DNA of 22,149 nt from Chlamydia trachomatis. Its GTDB lineage: Bacteria > Chlamydiota > Chlamydiia > Chlamydiales > 2-12-FULL-49-11. The position numbers and the translations under genes were made by a program. Below are positions 1 to 7,737 of the stretch, piece after piece. Positions within the stretch are counted from its first letter, which is position 1. Each line of letters opens with the position of its first letter. The stretch is from contig CAMBTZ010000005.1 of assembly GCA_945870925.1 (NCBI GenBank), forward strand, positions 1-22,149, given 5' to 3'. The notes beneath the pieces are model-generated. The model did not search any database, was not told the DNA's origin, and saw nothing but the letters and a program-made list of their open reading frames with translations.

Positions 1-2
1 CT

Positions 3-554
3 ACTTCAGGCTTAAGCCAAACAACCAATGCTAACCTTGAATACCGAAATGTAGGCGTAACACTGAGCATTACCCCAATAATTGGGGATAATGACATCAT
101 TACATTAGATATTGATTTTGAAATGTCAGAAGAGGCTAATCAAGGAACCGGAAGCGGAAGTAATATTACCCAAACACAAGCTAATAGCATTAATGGAATT
201 ACAACTACAAAAACGAGCATGCAAACAAAAGTTCACATGCCGGACAGGCATTTCCTTGTACTGAGCGGTACTATTGACAATTCAAGTGCAAGAATAAATA
301 ACGGCATCCCTTGTTTAGGAGGGCTCCCCTTAATTGGCGCTGCTTTCTCTTTAAATAACAATTTAATCTCAAATTCCAGTGTCATTGTATTTGTCAAACC
401 CCATATAATTAAATCCGAACAGATTTATGGAAAAATCACGAAAGAACAAGAGGAGATTTTTGGTAATAAAAACCAGACTTGTCCTGACGATTTTCAAAAT
501 GGATTAGAATTAATTAGGTCAGCTGATGATATTGACAACGAAGACACTGAGTAA
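3..554 (+). CDS. gspD: Type II secretion secretin GspD, C-terminal part (5' end outside window)
   Basis: The open frame runs in from the left edge in frame with position 3 and ends at TAA 552-554, so only the last ~183 codons are present and the start is outside the window. The part upstream of the internal ATG at 123 reads clearly as secretin: LEYRNVGVTLSITPII, followed by a DNDIITLDIDFEMSE stretch. This is the conserved beta-barrel core of the GspD/PilQ/SctC family. The later GIPCLGGLPLIGAAF and SSVIVFVKPHII segments match the terminal beta-lip and the end of the secretin domain, with a ~45-residue polar tail after it. Secretins form the outer-membrane ring of type II or type III secretion. 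The IPxLGxLPLIGxxF and VFVKPHII forms look more like type II GspD (CT572 in Chlamydia) than type III CdsC, but the missing N-domains would decide it. Its 3' end overlaps the next gene by 29 nt, which suggests cotranscription. Confidence 0.88.
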   Translation, partial: TSGLSQTTNANLEYRNVGVTLSITPIIGDNDIITLDIDFEMSEEANQGTGSGSNITQTQANSINGITTTKTSMQTKVHMPDRHFLVLSGTIDNSSARINNGIPCLGGLPLIGAAFSLNNNLISNSSVIVFVKPHIIKSEQIYGKITKEQEEIFGNKNQTCPDDFQNGLELIRSADDIDNEDTE

Positions 555-1641
555 GAATTTAGTCTTATTTTTTACACTCCTTTTCATCACGTCCTGTGGA
601 CCATCACTTGCAGTAAAAAACGAGATGAAACCAAAAATTGATTTTGCCGTTCAAGACAAGTATTTAAAACACCTCTCCCCTCTTGCTAACCCGCTTAATG
701 AGAGTGAGTTAGACACAGCTTGGGGAAAAGAGTATCAAATAGGACTCGCATTTGCAAAAAGGCTAGATCTCTATCAAGCAATTTCCTCCTTTAAAAGGGC
801 AGATATACTGATTCCTGAATCTCATTATCTTCGAAAAGGGGAGATTCAGTATCAAATTATCAACTGTTACTATCTTGGAAAAAAATATTACGACGTCATT
901 GACACTTTTGAAACCTCTGTTCTTGCAAACACTGATCGTAATTTTATAGGCTTTCACGATTTACTCATTATTCTTGTAGACGCCTATAACCAATGCGACA
1001 ATAGTGAGAGAGCAAGTTGGATCCTTCGAACAATGAAGAAATTTTATCCAAATGATGCTAAAAAACTAGAACTTACTTCAGCTATTTTGCATGCAGATCT
1101 CTTTGTAATGAAACAACTAGCAAATACAACTGCTACTAAAGAGGAAATAGATAATCTCTATGCCTTAATGCCGGAGTCAAAAAGCGGGATCATACTTACA
1201 TCCGATTCAAATAGAATCTCTAATCACCCCGAACAAGATAAAGAAATTAGCGAGTTAGAAAATCTTTTAGACTGCCAGGCAGCAACCGGAGAAGTATTAA
1301 AGGCATTTAACAAATACAAAAAAAACCCATCCCTTGCAGGATTTTTAAATGCAACAATCCCGGGACTTGGATATCTTTATATCGGCCAAAAACAATCTGC
1401 CTTTACAGCCTTTTGCTTAAACGCCCTTTTTATCTCATCGACCGGTTACTTTTTTTATAAAGGAAATATTCCTGCAGCAATCATCACACTAAGCTTTGAA
1501 TCAGGATGGTATTTAGGTGGGATTTTAGGAGCAAAAGAAGGTGCAATGCTATATAACGAAAGACTTTATGAGACACACGCACACTATCAAATGCGCGATC
1601 ATAAACTTTTTCCCATCCTAATGCTACAACATGGTTTCTAA
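526..1641 (+). CDS. TPR-like lipoprotein with C-terminal GxGxxYxG membrane segment
   Basis: The protein has 371 residues. A hydrophobic N-terminus (residues 11-23) ends in a lipobox-like I-T-S-C with Cys24, so a lipoprotein or signal peptide is predicted. Residues ~60-200 are helical with paired-helix spacing (GLAFAKRLDLYQAISSFKRA, then IQYQIINCYYLGKKYYDVID) typical of tetratricopeptide repeats. From ~residue 268 comes NPSLAGFLNATIPGLGYLYI, a short Gly-rich motif introducing two or three hydrophobic segments up to ~345. This pattern is known from TPR/membrane proteins of other Gram-negatives that are often linked to YidD-like proteins. The start at 526 lies inside gspD, preceded by a modest AGGT, and the 3' end overlaps the YidD-like gene by 11 nt, so all three are probably one transcript. 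The function is unknown; an envelope assembly or secretion-accessory role is inferred from neighbours only. In Chlamydia the gene after gspD (CT573) is also a hypothetical protein, and I cannot say whether the two are homologous. Confidence 0.75.
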   Translation: MILTTKTLSKNLVLFFTLLFITSCGPSLAVKNEMKPKIDFAVQDKYLKHLSPLANPLNESELDTAWGKEYQIGLAFAKRLDLYQAISSFKRADILIPESHYLRKGEIQYQIINCYYLGKKYYDVIDTFETSVLANTDRNFIGFHDLLIILVDAYNQCDNSERASWILRTMKKFYPNDAKKLELTSAILHADLFVMKQLANTTATKEEIDNLYALMPESKSGIILTSDSNRISNHPEQDKEISELENLLDCQAATGEVLKAFNKYKKNPSLAGFLNATIPGLGYLYIGQKQSAFTAFCLNALFISSTGYFFYKGNIPAAIITLSFESGWYLGGILGAKEGAMLYNERLYETHAHYQMRDHKLFPILMLQHGF

Positions 1642-2020
1642 ATACATTTTCTTTCTTCTTTGTTATTTCACATCCTTGTCAGCAAATGGACCAGGATATT
1701 TTCCACCATGGGGAAAAGATAGCGATCTAATGTTCTATAAGCAAGATCCCCCCCTTGCAAAACGAAACGATCTACTAAGCAAGGCTGCTGAACAAGTAAT
1801 TTTATTTCATCAGAATGTAATTAGTCCCGTCGATGGACCGCGCAGCCACTTTCGCCCAACAAGCGCAAGATACATGTTACTAGCAATGAGACGCTACGGA
1901 TTTTTTATGGGCTATATTAAAGGATGCGACAGGCTTCTCCGAGAAAACAAAGATCCTTGGTATTACCGCACAATTACAATAGACAAAGTCATCTATAAAT
2001 GGGACCCAACTTACATTTAA
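1631..2020 (+). CDS. YidD-like protein (membrane protein insertion factor family) with signal peptide
   Basis: The protein has 129 residues. Residues 1-18 form a signal-peptide-like segment (short basic start, hydrophobic FFLLCYFTSL, small residues SA), followed by a Pro/Gly-rich stretch. Residues ~50-110 match the YidD/DUF37 core: an amphipathic helix ending in HQNVISPVDGPRSHFRPTSA, then RYMLLAMRRYGFFMGYIKG and a CDRLLRENKDPWYY end. YidD is a small amphipathic inner-membrane-associated protein that assists YidC-dependent insertion. Two features are atypical. The conserved cysteines of the family motif (GPRCxFxPTC) are replaced by Ser (GPRSHFRPTS), and a signal peptide precedes the domain. 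The gene starts inside the preceding lipoprotein gene (11-nt overlap) without a clear Shine-Dalgarno. Its TAA at 2018-2020 directly abuts the opposite-strand stop of der. The family assignment is fairly sure; equivalence to housekeeping YidD is doubtful. Confidence 0.75.
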   Translation: MVSKYIFFLLCYFTSLSANGPGYFPPWGKDSDLMFYKQDPPLAKRNDLLSKAAEQVILFHQNVISPVDGPRSHFRPTSARYMLLAMRRYGFFMGYIKGCDRLLRENKDPWYYRTITIDKVIYKWDPTYI

Positions 2021-3388
2021 CTATAAAGAATGGTCGTAGACTGGTTCTTGTTCAGATTTGTGGGATTTTTCTGAGAAGCTGTATTTTGTACGCTTTCGAG
2101 ATTTGAGTTTAAATCTGATAGGGCAACCCATGTAGTCGTAGGATTTACGAAATTGATTGATGAGATAGCGTCTATAGGTTTCCATAAAAAGTTCATGATC
2201 ATTTACAAAAAGGACGAATTGAGGGGGCTTCATACTAACTTGCGTGAGGTAATAGATACGCAGTCTCTTTCCACTTATAGACGAAGGATGGTTTGTATGG
2301 ATCGCTCTTTCTAGGAAAGTATTAAGCTCACCTGTTGTAATTCGTCTTTGAAGATTGCCATAAACGTGGAAAATATGAGCAAATAATTCTTTAACATTTC
2401 GACCAGTTTTAGCAGATCCTATAATAATAGGGACGTGCTCTAAAACAGGATGTGCATGTTTTAAATTAATAAGCGCATGCTCCATTCGACAGTCTTGAAT
2501 CAAATCCCACTTGTTTACAAAAAGAATGCAACCTTTTCCTTGATCCTCAACTAGTTGTAATATTGTCTTTTCATAAGTGGTAATTCCATCTTGCACATCG
2601 ATAACAAGTACGCAGATATCACTTCTATTAATTGCATCTTCTGTACGAATTCTAGCAAATTTTTCTATTACTTCTTTTTCTTGCTGTTTTCTCTTAAGAC
2701 CTGCTGTATCAATAAATAATACGCCACCAATTTGCTCATCGATTGTATCTCTTGTCGTTCCTGGAATTGGACTTACAACACATCTTTCTTCACCAAGAAT
2801 AGAATTCATAAGAGTTGATTTTCCTACATTCGGTCTACCAACAATAGCTACTTTTGGAATATTGAGTTCTTCTTCTACAAATGGCTCAAAATAAGTTTCC
2901 ATCGCCATTTCTAATAGATCTGCTACTCCATTACCATGTGAAGCAGAAACAGTTACCATATCTGAAACGCCAAGTGAATAAAATTTTGAAAGAATTTGAT
3001 CCGATCTTGATGTATCATCAACTTTATTAACTGCTAACACAATAGGCTTAGTCTTTTTAAATAAAATTCGTGCTATCTCTTCATCTTGAATCGTAATTCC
3101 GATAACACCATCAACAACAAATATGACTGCATCAGCTCTATCTAAAGCTGCAAGTGTTTGAACGCGAATCTCTTTACTAAATGCAATCATCTCAGTTGAA
3201 TCAATGCCGCCAGTATCTACTAACCGAATCTTCTTCCCGAAAATCTCAACCTCACTATAAAGAGCATCTCGGGTCACACCCTCAATGTCTTCAACGATAG
3301 ATTTTCTTTCTCTGGCAATCCGATTAAAAAGTGCCGACTTCCCTACGTTGGGCCTGCCGATGATAGCTAATGTAAAAATCTTATTCAT
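2021..3388 (-). CDS. der: Ribosome-assembly GTPase Der (EngA)
   Basis: This is a double-GTPase required for 50S subunit maturation. The first G domain begins at once with GRPNVGKS (P loop, residues 11-18), then DTGG (G3), NKVD (G4) and a SASHGNG (G5) loop. The second carries GRPNVGKST, DTAG, NKWD and SAKTG. The C-terminal KH-like domain is recognisable from RIYYLTQVSMKPPQFVLFVN to YRRYLINQFRKSYDY, followed by a basic tail. I chose the ATG at 3388 (455 residues, usual family length). An in-frame ATG at 3427 would add 13 residues (MVIHCLVMYNLWH) that do not resemble the family. A TATAAT hexamer lies at 3398-3403 just upstream, which would put transcription initiation almost on the chosen ATG. 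The gene stands alone, convergent with the YidD-like gene and divergent from the efflux operon. Chlamydial genomes encode a homologue (CT703). Confidence 0.96.
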   Translation of the reverse strand: MNKIFTLAIIGRPNVGKSALFNRIARERKSIVEDIEGVTRDALYSEVEIFGKKIRLVDTGGIDSTEMIAFSKEIRVQTLAALDRADAVIFVVDGVIGITIQDEEIARILFKKTKPIVLAVNKVDDTSRSDQILSKFYSLGVSDMVTVSASHGNGVADLLEMAMETYFEPFVEEELNIPKVAIVGRPNVGKSTLMNSILGEERCVVSPIPGTTRDTIDEQIGGVLFIDTAGLKRKQQEKEVIEKFARIRTEDAINRSDICVLVIDVQDGITTYEKTILQLVEDQGKGCILFVNKWDLIQDCRMEHALINLKHAHPVLEHVPIIIGSAKTGRNVKELFAHIFHVYGNLQRRITTGELNTFLERAIHTNHPSSISGKRLRIYYLTQVSMKPPQFVLFVNDHELFMETYRRYLINQFRKSYDYMGCPIRFKLKSRKRTKYSFSEKSHKSEQEPVYDHSL

Positions 3389-3448
3389 ATGCCAAAGATT
3401 ATACATAACCAAGCAATGGATCACCACAACTTTTCACAAATCTTAGCA

Positions 3449-3491
3449 TTATAGCGAATTAAATTTTCAATGATAATTTAATTCGCTATAA
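3449..3491. repeat. Dispersed palindromic element, copy 1 (17-bp perfect arms, 9-nt loop)
   Basis: Perfect inverted repeat: arm 3449-3465 (TTATAGCGAATTAAATT) pairs with arm 3475-3491, around the loop 3466-3474. The right arm shares 15 of 16 bases with a second element between osmC and the SNF2 gene (8134-8149), and a half copy of the variant sequence ends the CheD-like gene (13417-13428). It lies in the divergent spacer between der and the efflux operon, so it is not placed to end either transcript; a repeat family or regulatory cruciform is more likely. Confidence 0.8.
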
Positions 3492-3495
3492 CCAA

Positions 3496-3552
3496 GGGGG
3501 TCAGGCCGAACAATCAGAAATTTTTTGAATGTCCGGATGTCCGGCCTGACCC
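3496..3552. repeat. REP-like GGGTCAGGCC hairpin element
   Basis: An 11-bp perfect inverted repeat, GGGTCAGGCCG at 3498-3508 with its complement at 3542-3552, bounds a ~57-bp unit. Inside the right arm, TGTCCGGA and TGTCCGGC are tandem near-copies, and the left arm carries the diverged partner GAACAATC, so the imperfect stem extends inward. GGGTCAGGCC-type termini recall REP palindromes mobilised by RAYT (IS200/IS605-like Y1) transposases in other bacteria. No transposase is present in this window. The GC-rich arms contrast with the AT-rich surroundings, which points to an inserted element. Confidence 0.6.
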
Positions 3553-3575
3553 TTAAATGTGACTACAAATGTTAT

Positions 3576-3604
3576 TTGACTGATTAAGATGGAAGGGTTA
3601 GTAA
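3576..3604 (+). promoter_or_regulatory. Possible promoter of the efflux operon
   Basis: TTGACT (3576-3581), 17-nt spacer, TAGTAA (3599-3604). The -35 is good and the -10 is weak. Only 7 nt separate the -10 from the ATG at 3612, so a start here would give a leaderless transcript. A GGAAGGG purine run at 3591-3597 could instead be a distant ribosome binding site (14 nt away) if transcription begins upstream. Confidence 0.3.
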
Positions 3605-3611
3605 GTTAATT

Positions 3612-5066
3612 ATGAAACGGGTTTTGTTACTATTTCTTTTATTTTGTTATTCTTGCGTTTCCATGCCGAAAAAAGAACAGACGCAATCTTTGATTTTTCC
3701 TCCTTCCGGGAAGGCGATAGTAGAAAAAAGTTTGAATGAAGCTCTGTTTACTCGAGGTGATTGGCCGGAAGAAAAATGGTGGGAAGTTTTTAATTGCTCT
3801 GAGTTAAATAAATTAGTTGAAGAGGCTTTGGAAAAGAACCCTTCTATTCAGGCTGTTGAGGAAAAAATTAACTTTGCAAAACAGACGTCAATAGTTGCCA
3901 GATCAAAATTATTTCCCCTTATTTATTTCAATGCTACTGATAACTGGCAATATTTAAGCAAAAACGGTCTCTATGAATCACTGAATCCAACGATTCCAAG
4001 GTCGGGCAATCTAGTAGATCTTACCCTATCTTTCACCTATGAGTTTGATTTTTGGGGGAAATACAGGAATATATTTCATGCAGCTCTTGGGAAAGAGAAG
4101 GCTGAAGAGGCTGAATATGCCCAAATGAAATTAATTATTACAACCGCTTTAGCTCAAGTTTTCTATGCTTTAAAGACAAATCTATTACGCCAAACTGTTT
4201 ATGAAGAACTCATAGCTGTTAAAGCAAAACTTCTTGACCTTTCAAACCTACTTGAAAAAGAGGCTCTCTTTTCAAAACTTCCTGTTTGGCTTTCCGATGA
4301 GACCCTTCAAGAAACAAAAAAAGATTTGATCTATGTAAAAGAGGAAATTGAATTTAATAAACATCTAATTAATGCGTTACGTGGCCAGGGGCCTGATGCA
4401 GAATTAACCATCCCTTTGAAATTAGACTATCTCCCTGAAAAAATTGAATTACCGGATCATCTTTTTCTTGATCTTTTAGCAAGACGACCTGATCTAATGG
4501 CTGCAATTTGGCGCGTTGAAGCAATTGCACATGAAGTCGGAGCCGCAATTGCCGATTTTTTCCCTAATATCGACCTTACCGGCTTTACAGGTTTTGAAAC
4601 ATTCAATTTTAATAACCTTTTTAAAGGGTCGAGCTATATGGGTGGCCTTTTGCCGGCCCTCCACCTCCCAATTTTTACTGCAGGTGCCATCCGCGCAAAT
4701 GTCAGAGCAAAAAAAGCGCTTTTTGAAGAAGCTGTCTACACCTATAATAATCTCATTCTAAAAAGCGCTGAAGAGGTGGCAAATAGTCTAGTTTTAGTAA
4801 ATTCCGTCTTCCAAAGAGAAAAACTTCAACTTGATATTGTAGACAAAGCTAACCTACGTTTTGAACTTTCAAAATTACTTCTGCATCACGGTCTTGACAC
4901 TGCTTTTGATACTCTTACCATGAATGAAGAACTCCTCTTGAAAAAACTTGAAGAATTAAATCTCCGCTATCTCCAATACGCTTCGGTAATCAGATTAACA
5001 AAATCATTTGGTGGTGGTTACATATCCATCTACAATGTTCCTCTTAAAGCTTCGGAGGAGAATTGA
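3612..5066 (+). CDS. Outer-membrane efflux factor, TolC/NodT-OprM family
   Basis: The protein has 484 residues, the usual length of NodT-type outer-membrane factors. The N-terminus is a signal sequence (MKRVLLLFLLFCYSC) with Cys15 as a possible but imperfect lipidation site. Two internally related halves of long amphipathic helices follow. The first contains the WWEVFNCSELNKLVEEALEK and NPSIQAVEEKI pattern (family form: WW..F.dp.L..Li..AL..N.dl..a...i). The second begins after LLARRPDLMAAIWRVEAIAH (family form: L..RPDi..AE..l.Aa) and continues with AADFFPNI-like ADFFPNIDLTG and PALHLPIFTAGAIRANVRAK. These proteins form the trimeric outer-membrane channel and periplasmic tunnel of tripartite pumps. 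The next two genes encode the adaptor and the inner-membrane transporter, and the stop codon overlaps the adaptor start (TTGA), so a complete pump is encoded in one unit. The substrate is unknown. The start is the only ATG near the signal peptide. Confidence 0.93.
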   Translation: MKRVLLLFLLFCYSCVSMPKKEQTQSLIFPPSGKAIVEKSLNEALFTRGDWPEEKWWEVFNCSELNKLVEEALEKNPSIQAVEEKINFAKQTSIVARSKLFPLIYFNATDNWQYLSKNGLYESLNPTIPRSGNLVDLTLSFTYEFDFWGKYRNIFHAALGKEKAEEAEYAQMKLIITTALAQVFYALKTNLLRQTVYEELIAVKAKLLDLSNLLEKEALFSKLPVWLSDETLQETKKDLIYVKEEIEFNKHLINALRGQGPDAELTIPLKLDYLPEKIELPDHLFLDLLARRPDLMAAIWRVEAIAHEVGAAIADFFPNIDLTGFTGFETFNFNNLFKGSSYMGGLLPALHLPIFTAGAIRANVRAKKALFEEAVYTYNNLILKSAEEVANSLVLVNSVFQREKLQLDIVDKANLRFELSKLLLHHGLDTAFDTLTMNEELLLKKLEELNLRYLQYASVIRLTKSFGGGYISIYNVPLKASEEN

Positions 5067-6223
5067 CTCTCTCAAAACTGACCCGCAATTATATTATTAT
5101 CATAACTTCCCTGCTATTAATAGGAGTTCTGTACTGGTTTTTTATTTGGCGGTTCTACAAATATACCGATGATGCCTATGTGGAAGGAAATCAAATCATA
5201 ATAACTCCTTTAGTTCCAAGTTTTGTACAAGCGATTCATACGGATGACACATTTCTTGTTAAAAAAGGGCAACTCATTATTGAACTTGATGACAGTGATG
5301 CAAAAATTGCTTTTAATAGAGCTGAAGAGAATCTAGCAAATACTATACGTGAGGTTTGCGGGATGTTTCATCAAGTCTTTGCATATAAAGCTGAGATTGA
5401 AATCAAAAAAGCTCTTTTTATCAAAGCAAAACAGGATTTTGATCATAGGGAACATGTAGTGCAAGAAGGGGGTGTCTCTGTTGAAAACTTTGAACATGCA
5501 ACCGCTGCTCTTCGTGAAAGTATATTTGCTCTCCAAATGACTGAAATCCTTTACTATAAAAGTGTTGCAATGGTACAAGGGACATCTGTTCGAAATCATC
5601 CTCTTGTCCAAATTGCATCCGATAAATTTCTAGATGCCTGGTTAGGCCTCTATCGTTGTAAAATCTATTCTCCTGTTGAAGGCTTAGCCGCACAGAGGAC
5701 AATTCAAGTTGGTAAATGGGTTAACCCCGGCGATTTTTTAATGAGCGTCATTCCACTTGATCAAATCTGGGTAAATGCTAACTATAAAGAGACTCAACTT
5801 AAAAAAATGCGTATCGGACAACCTGTTAAAGTAACATCCGATCTATATGGTCGAAGTGTGGTCTTTCACGGAACGATCTTAGGATTACCTGGTGGCGCAG
5901 GCAATGCGTTTTCCCTCCTCCCCCCACAAAATCTCTCAGGGAACTGGATCAAAATTGTTCAGCGACTTCCTGTTCGCGTAGGCCTTAGTCAAGAGGCTTT
6001 AAAAAGACACCCTCTCAGAATCGGTCTTTCCATGGAAACTACTGTCGATGTACATGATGAAGATGGTGAAATAGTCCCTGAGACAACTGCTGGCTCACCT
6101 ACTTATGAGACTCCAATTTACAAACTTGAAGAAATCGGCTCTAAAGCAGCAATTGAAAAGATATTCGAACAAAATTTTGACCCGCGTCTTGATGCGTTTA
6201 AAACAAACCCTTTGAAAGAGTAA
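5063..6223 (+). CDS. EmrA/HlyD-type membrane fusion (adaptor) protein
   Basis: The protein has 386 residues. One N-terminal membrane anchor (residues ~9-29) precedes YTDDAYVEGNQIIITPLVPS, the hallmark EmrA start of the barrel/lipoyl half-motif (TDNAYV.gn...I...v.G.V). The lipoyl half VKKGQLIIELDDSDAKIAF leads into a coiled-coil hairpin (~residues 80-185). The return lipoyl half is IYSPVEGLAAQRTIQVGKWV, and the canonical beta-barrel segment is WVNANYKETQLKKMRIGQPV. An acidic ~55-residue tail follows, as in some EmrA-like proteins of intracellular bacteria. The adaptor bridges the MFS pump and the outer-membrane channel across the periplasm. The start is TTG at 5063, overlapping the upstream stop by 4 nt, with a strong GGAGGAG at 5055-5061 that decides it. 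The stop overlaps the next ATG by one base (TAATG). Confidence 0.94.
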   Translation: MTLSKLTRNYIIIITSLLLIGVLYWFFIWRFYKYTDDAYVEGNQIIITPLVPSFVQAIHTDDTFLVKKGQLIIELDDSDAKIAFNRAEENLANTIREVCGMFHQVFAYKAEIEIKKALFIKAKQDFDHREHVVQEGGVSVENFEHATAALRESIFALQMTEILYYKSVAMVQGTSVRNHPLVQIASDKFLDAWLGLYRCKIYSPVEGLAAQRTIQVGKWVNPGDFLMSVIPLDQIWVNANYKETQLKKMRIGQPVKVTSDLYGRSVVFHGTILGLPGGAGNAFSLLPPQNLSGNWIKIVQRLPVRVGLSQEALKRHPLRIGLSMETTVDVHDEDGEIVPETTAGSPTYETPIYKLEEIGSKAAIEKIFEQNFDPRLDAFKTNPLKE

Positions 6224-7737
6224 TGAAAAACAGACTTGTCTTCTCACTTTCAATACTTGCTATTTTTTCAGTCTTATTTAATTCCGCCATCATCAGCATG
6301 TCCGTCGTATATATTTTAAGCGATCTAGGATGCAGCTCTGCTACAGCCTCATATGCAACTGTTTTTTATGGAATCGGAAATGTAATCACTGTTCCCCTAG
6401 CCCTAGCCTTTAAAGATCGGATGAGCACTGTTAAATATTTTTCCATCTGCTGGTGCTCTTTTACAGTAGCAACATTTTTAGCCGGAATAGCTACTACCTA
6501 CCCTCTTTTTATTTTTTTTCGTCTTCTTCAAGGACTAAGCTCAGGCCCTCTCTTTATTTTACTAAGCACCTTTTTAGGATCAATTCTACCTGATCTTGAA
6601 AAGTCCAAAGTAATGAGAAGCAATCTTATGTCATTTATTTGCGCTCCCATATTAGGAGCATCATGGGGAGGCTGGATTTCATATGATTATAACTGGCGAA
6701 ATATTTTTACAATTAACGTCATATTTATGTGCATCCTTGGAATAGCCCTATTCATCCAATTAAGACGCTTTTCAAACCCTTTAGAAAAAAAACCTTTTGA
6801 TCTAGTTGGCTATATTTCATTTACTATTGGGACATTTTTTTTAACCTTTTTTATCACGCTTGGTCAAGAGTTAGACTGGTTTCGATCCGAATTTATGACG
6901 GCTACTTTTTTTATTGGTCTCATATTTTTTCTCTTTTTTATTCTCAGGAGCATGCGTCATCCTTTTCCAATTATTAATCTAAGCCTACTTAAACAGCCTC
7001 TGATTGCATTAGCCCTTTTAAATTTATGGGTTCTTTTTGCAACATATTTTGGAATGACCTTACTACTCTCTATTTGGCTTACAATCTACGTTCGATTTAC
7101 AGTAATCTGGGTCTCCGTCATCCTCGGCGTTATGATATTATCAGCTCCCTTACTCATGCACATTATGCGACACTACCTAGAAAGCCATAAAGTATGGATC
7201 CCATTTGGCCTTGGCATCTTACTTCTTGGTTTCAGCTGCTTTTATAGCTCCAATTTCAATATCGATATCGATCTTGGCCGAATTGCTATCTCCCGAATTA
7301 TAGCCGGTTGTTCATTTGCCCTCTTTCTACCATCTCTTCTACACCTTGTTATTCATAATCAAAATCATGAAACTACCCCACAAGCACTCACCCTATTTCA
7401 ATTAAGCCGTGGATCAGCTAGCGCACTCGGAGCAACAATCTTCTACACTATCTGGCTCCGAAGACAAGTCTTCTTTTATGAAAGGCTCGGAGGCGCCCTC
7501 ACTGATTACTCCCCCATTACAAATCGCTTCTTTATTAGAGCAAAACAATTTGGTCTCAATAAAGCACAATTAGACCCTCAACTTGAAGTCTTCTTAAATC
7601 AAAAAGCGACCTCCCTCGCACTGAATGACTGCTTCTATCTTATGGGCTGGATCACAGTTGCACTTCTTCTCTTATTTCTGATATCTTACATAAAAAAGGG
7701 AGTCCTCTACCGTGAGCAAAATCAAAGCAACCTATGA
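6223..7737 (+). CDS. MFS multidrug efflux transporter, DHA2 (EmrB) family, 14 TM
   Basis: The protein has 504 residues and is very hydrophobic throughout, with a pattern fitting 14 membrane helices, the DHA2 topology. Recognisable MFS features are the motif-A region after TM2 (LALAFKDRMSTVKYFSICW, a degenerate version of GxLaDrxGrkr), the RLLQGLSSGPLFILLSTF segment (motif B, with R in RxxQG), and APILGASWGGWISYDYNWRN (motif C plus the WR.iF..N signature). EmrB-type pumps use the proton gradient to export hydrophobic drugs or lipophilic acids through an EmrA/TolC conduit, matching the two upstream genes. Translation is coupled to the adaptor (1-nt overlap), and the C-terminal 26 nt overlap the OsmC gene. 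Substrate specificity cannot be read from the sequence. Confidence 0.92.
   Translation: MKNRLVFSLSILAIFSVLFNSAIISMSVVYILSDLGCSSATASYATVFYGIGNVITVPLALAFKDRMSTVKYFSICWCSFTVATFLAGIATTYPLFIFFRLLQGLSSGPLFILLSTFLGSILPDLEKSKVMRSNLMSFICAPILGASWGGWISYDYNWRNIFTINVIFMCILGIALFIQLRRFSNPLEKKPFDLVGYISFTIGTFFLTFFITLGQELDWFRSEFMTATFFIGLIFFLFFILRSMRHPFPIINLSLLKQPLIALALLNLWVLFATYFGMTLLLSIWLTIYVRFTVIWVSVILGVMILSAPLLMHIMRHYLESHKVWIPFGLGILLLGFSCFYSSNFNIDIDLGRIAISRIIAGCSFALFLPSLLHLVIHNQNHETTPQALTLFQLSRGSASALGATIFYTIWLRRQVFFYERLGGALTDYSPITNRFFIRAKQFGLNKAQLDPQLEVFLNQKATSLALNDCFYLMGWITVALLLLFLISYIKKGVLYREQNQSNL

Noticed and set aside
2577..2894. 105-codon plus-strand frame inside der
   Set aside because: It is the complement of the Der second GTPase domain; Ser/Ile-rich shadow sequence without a start context.
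5333..5702. Two overlapping minus-strand frames of 92-93 codons inside the adaptor gene
   Set aside because: They overlap each other and the well-supported EmrA coiled coil; neither resembles a protein family.
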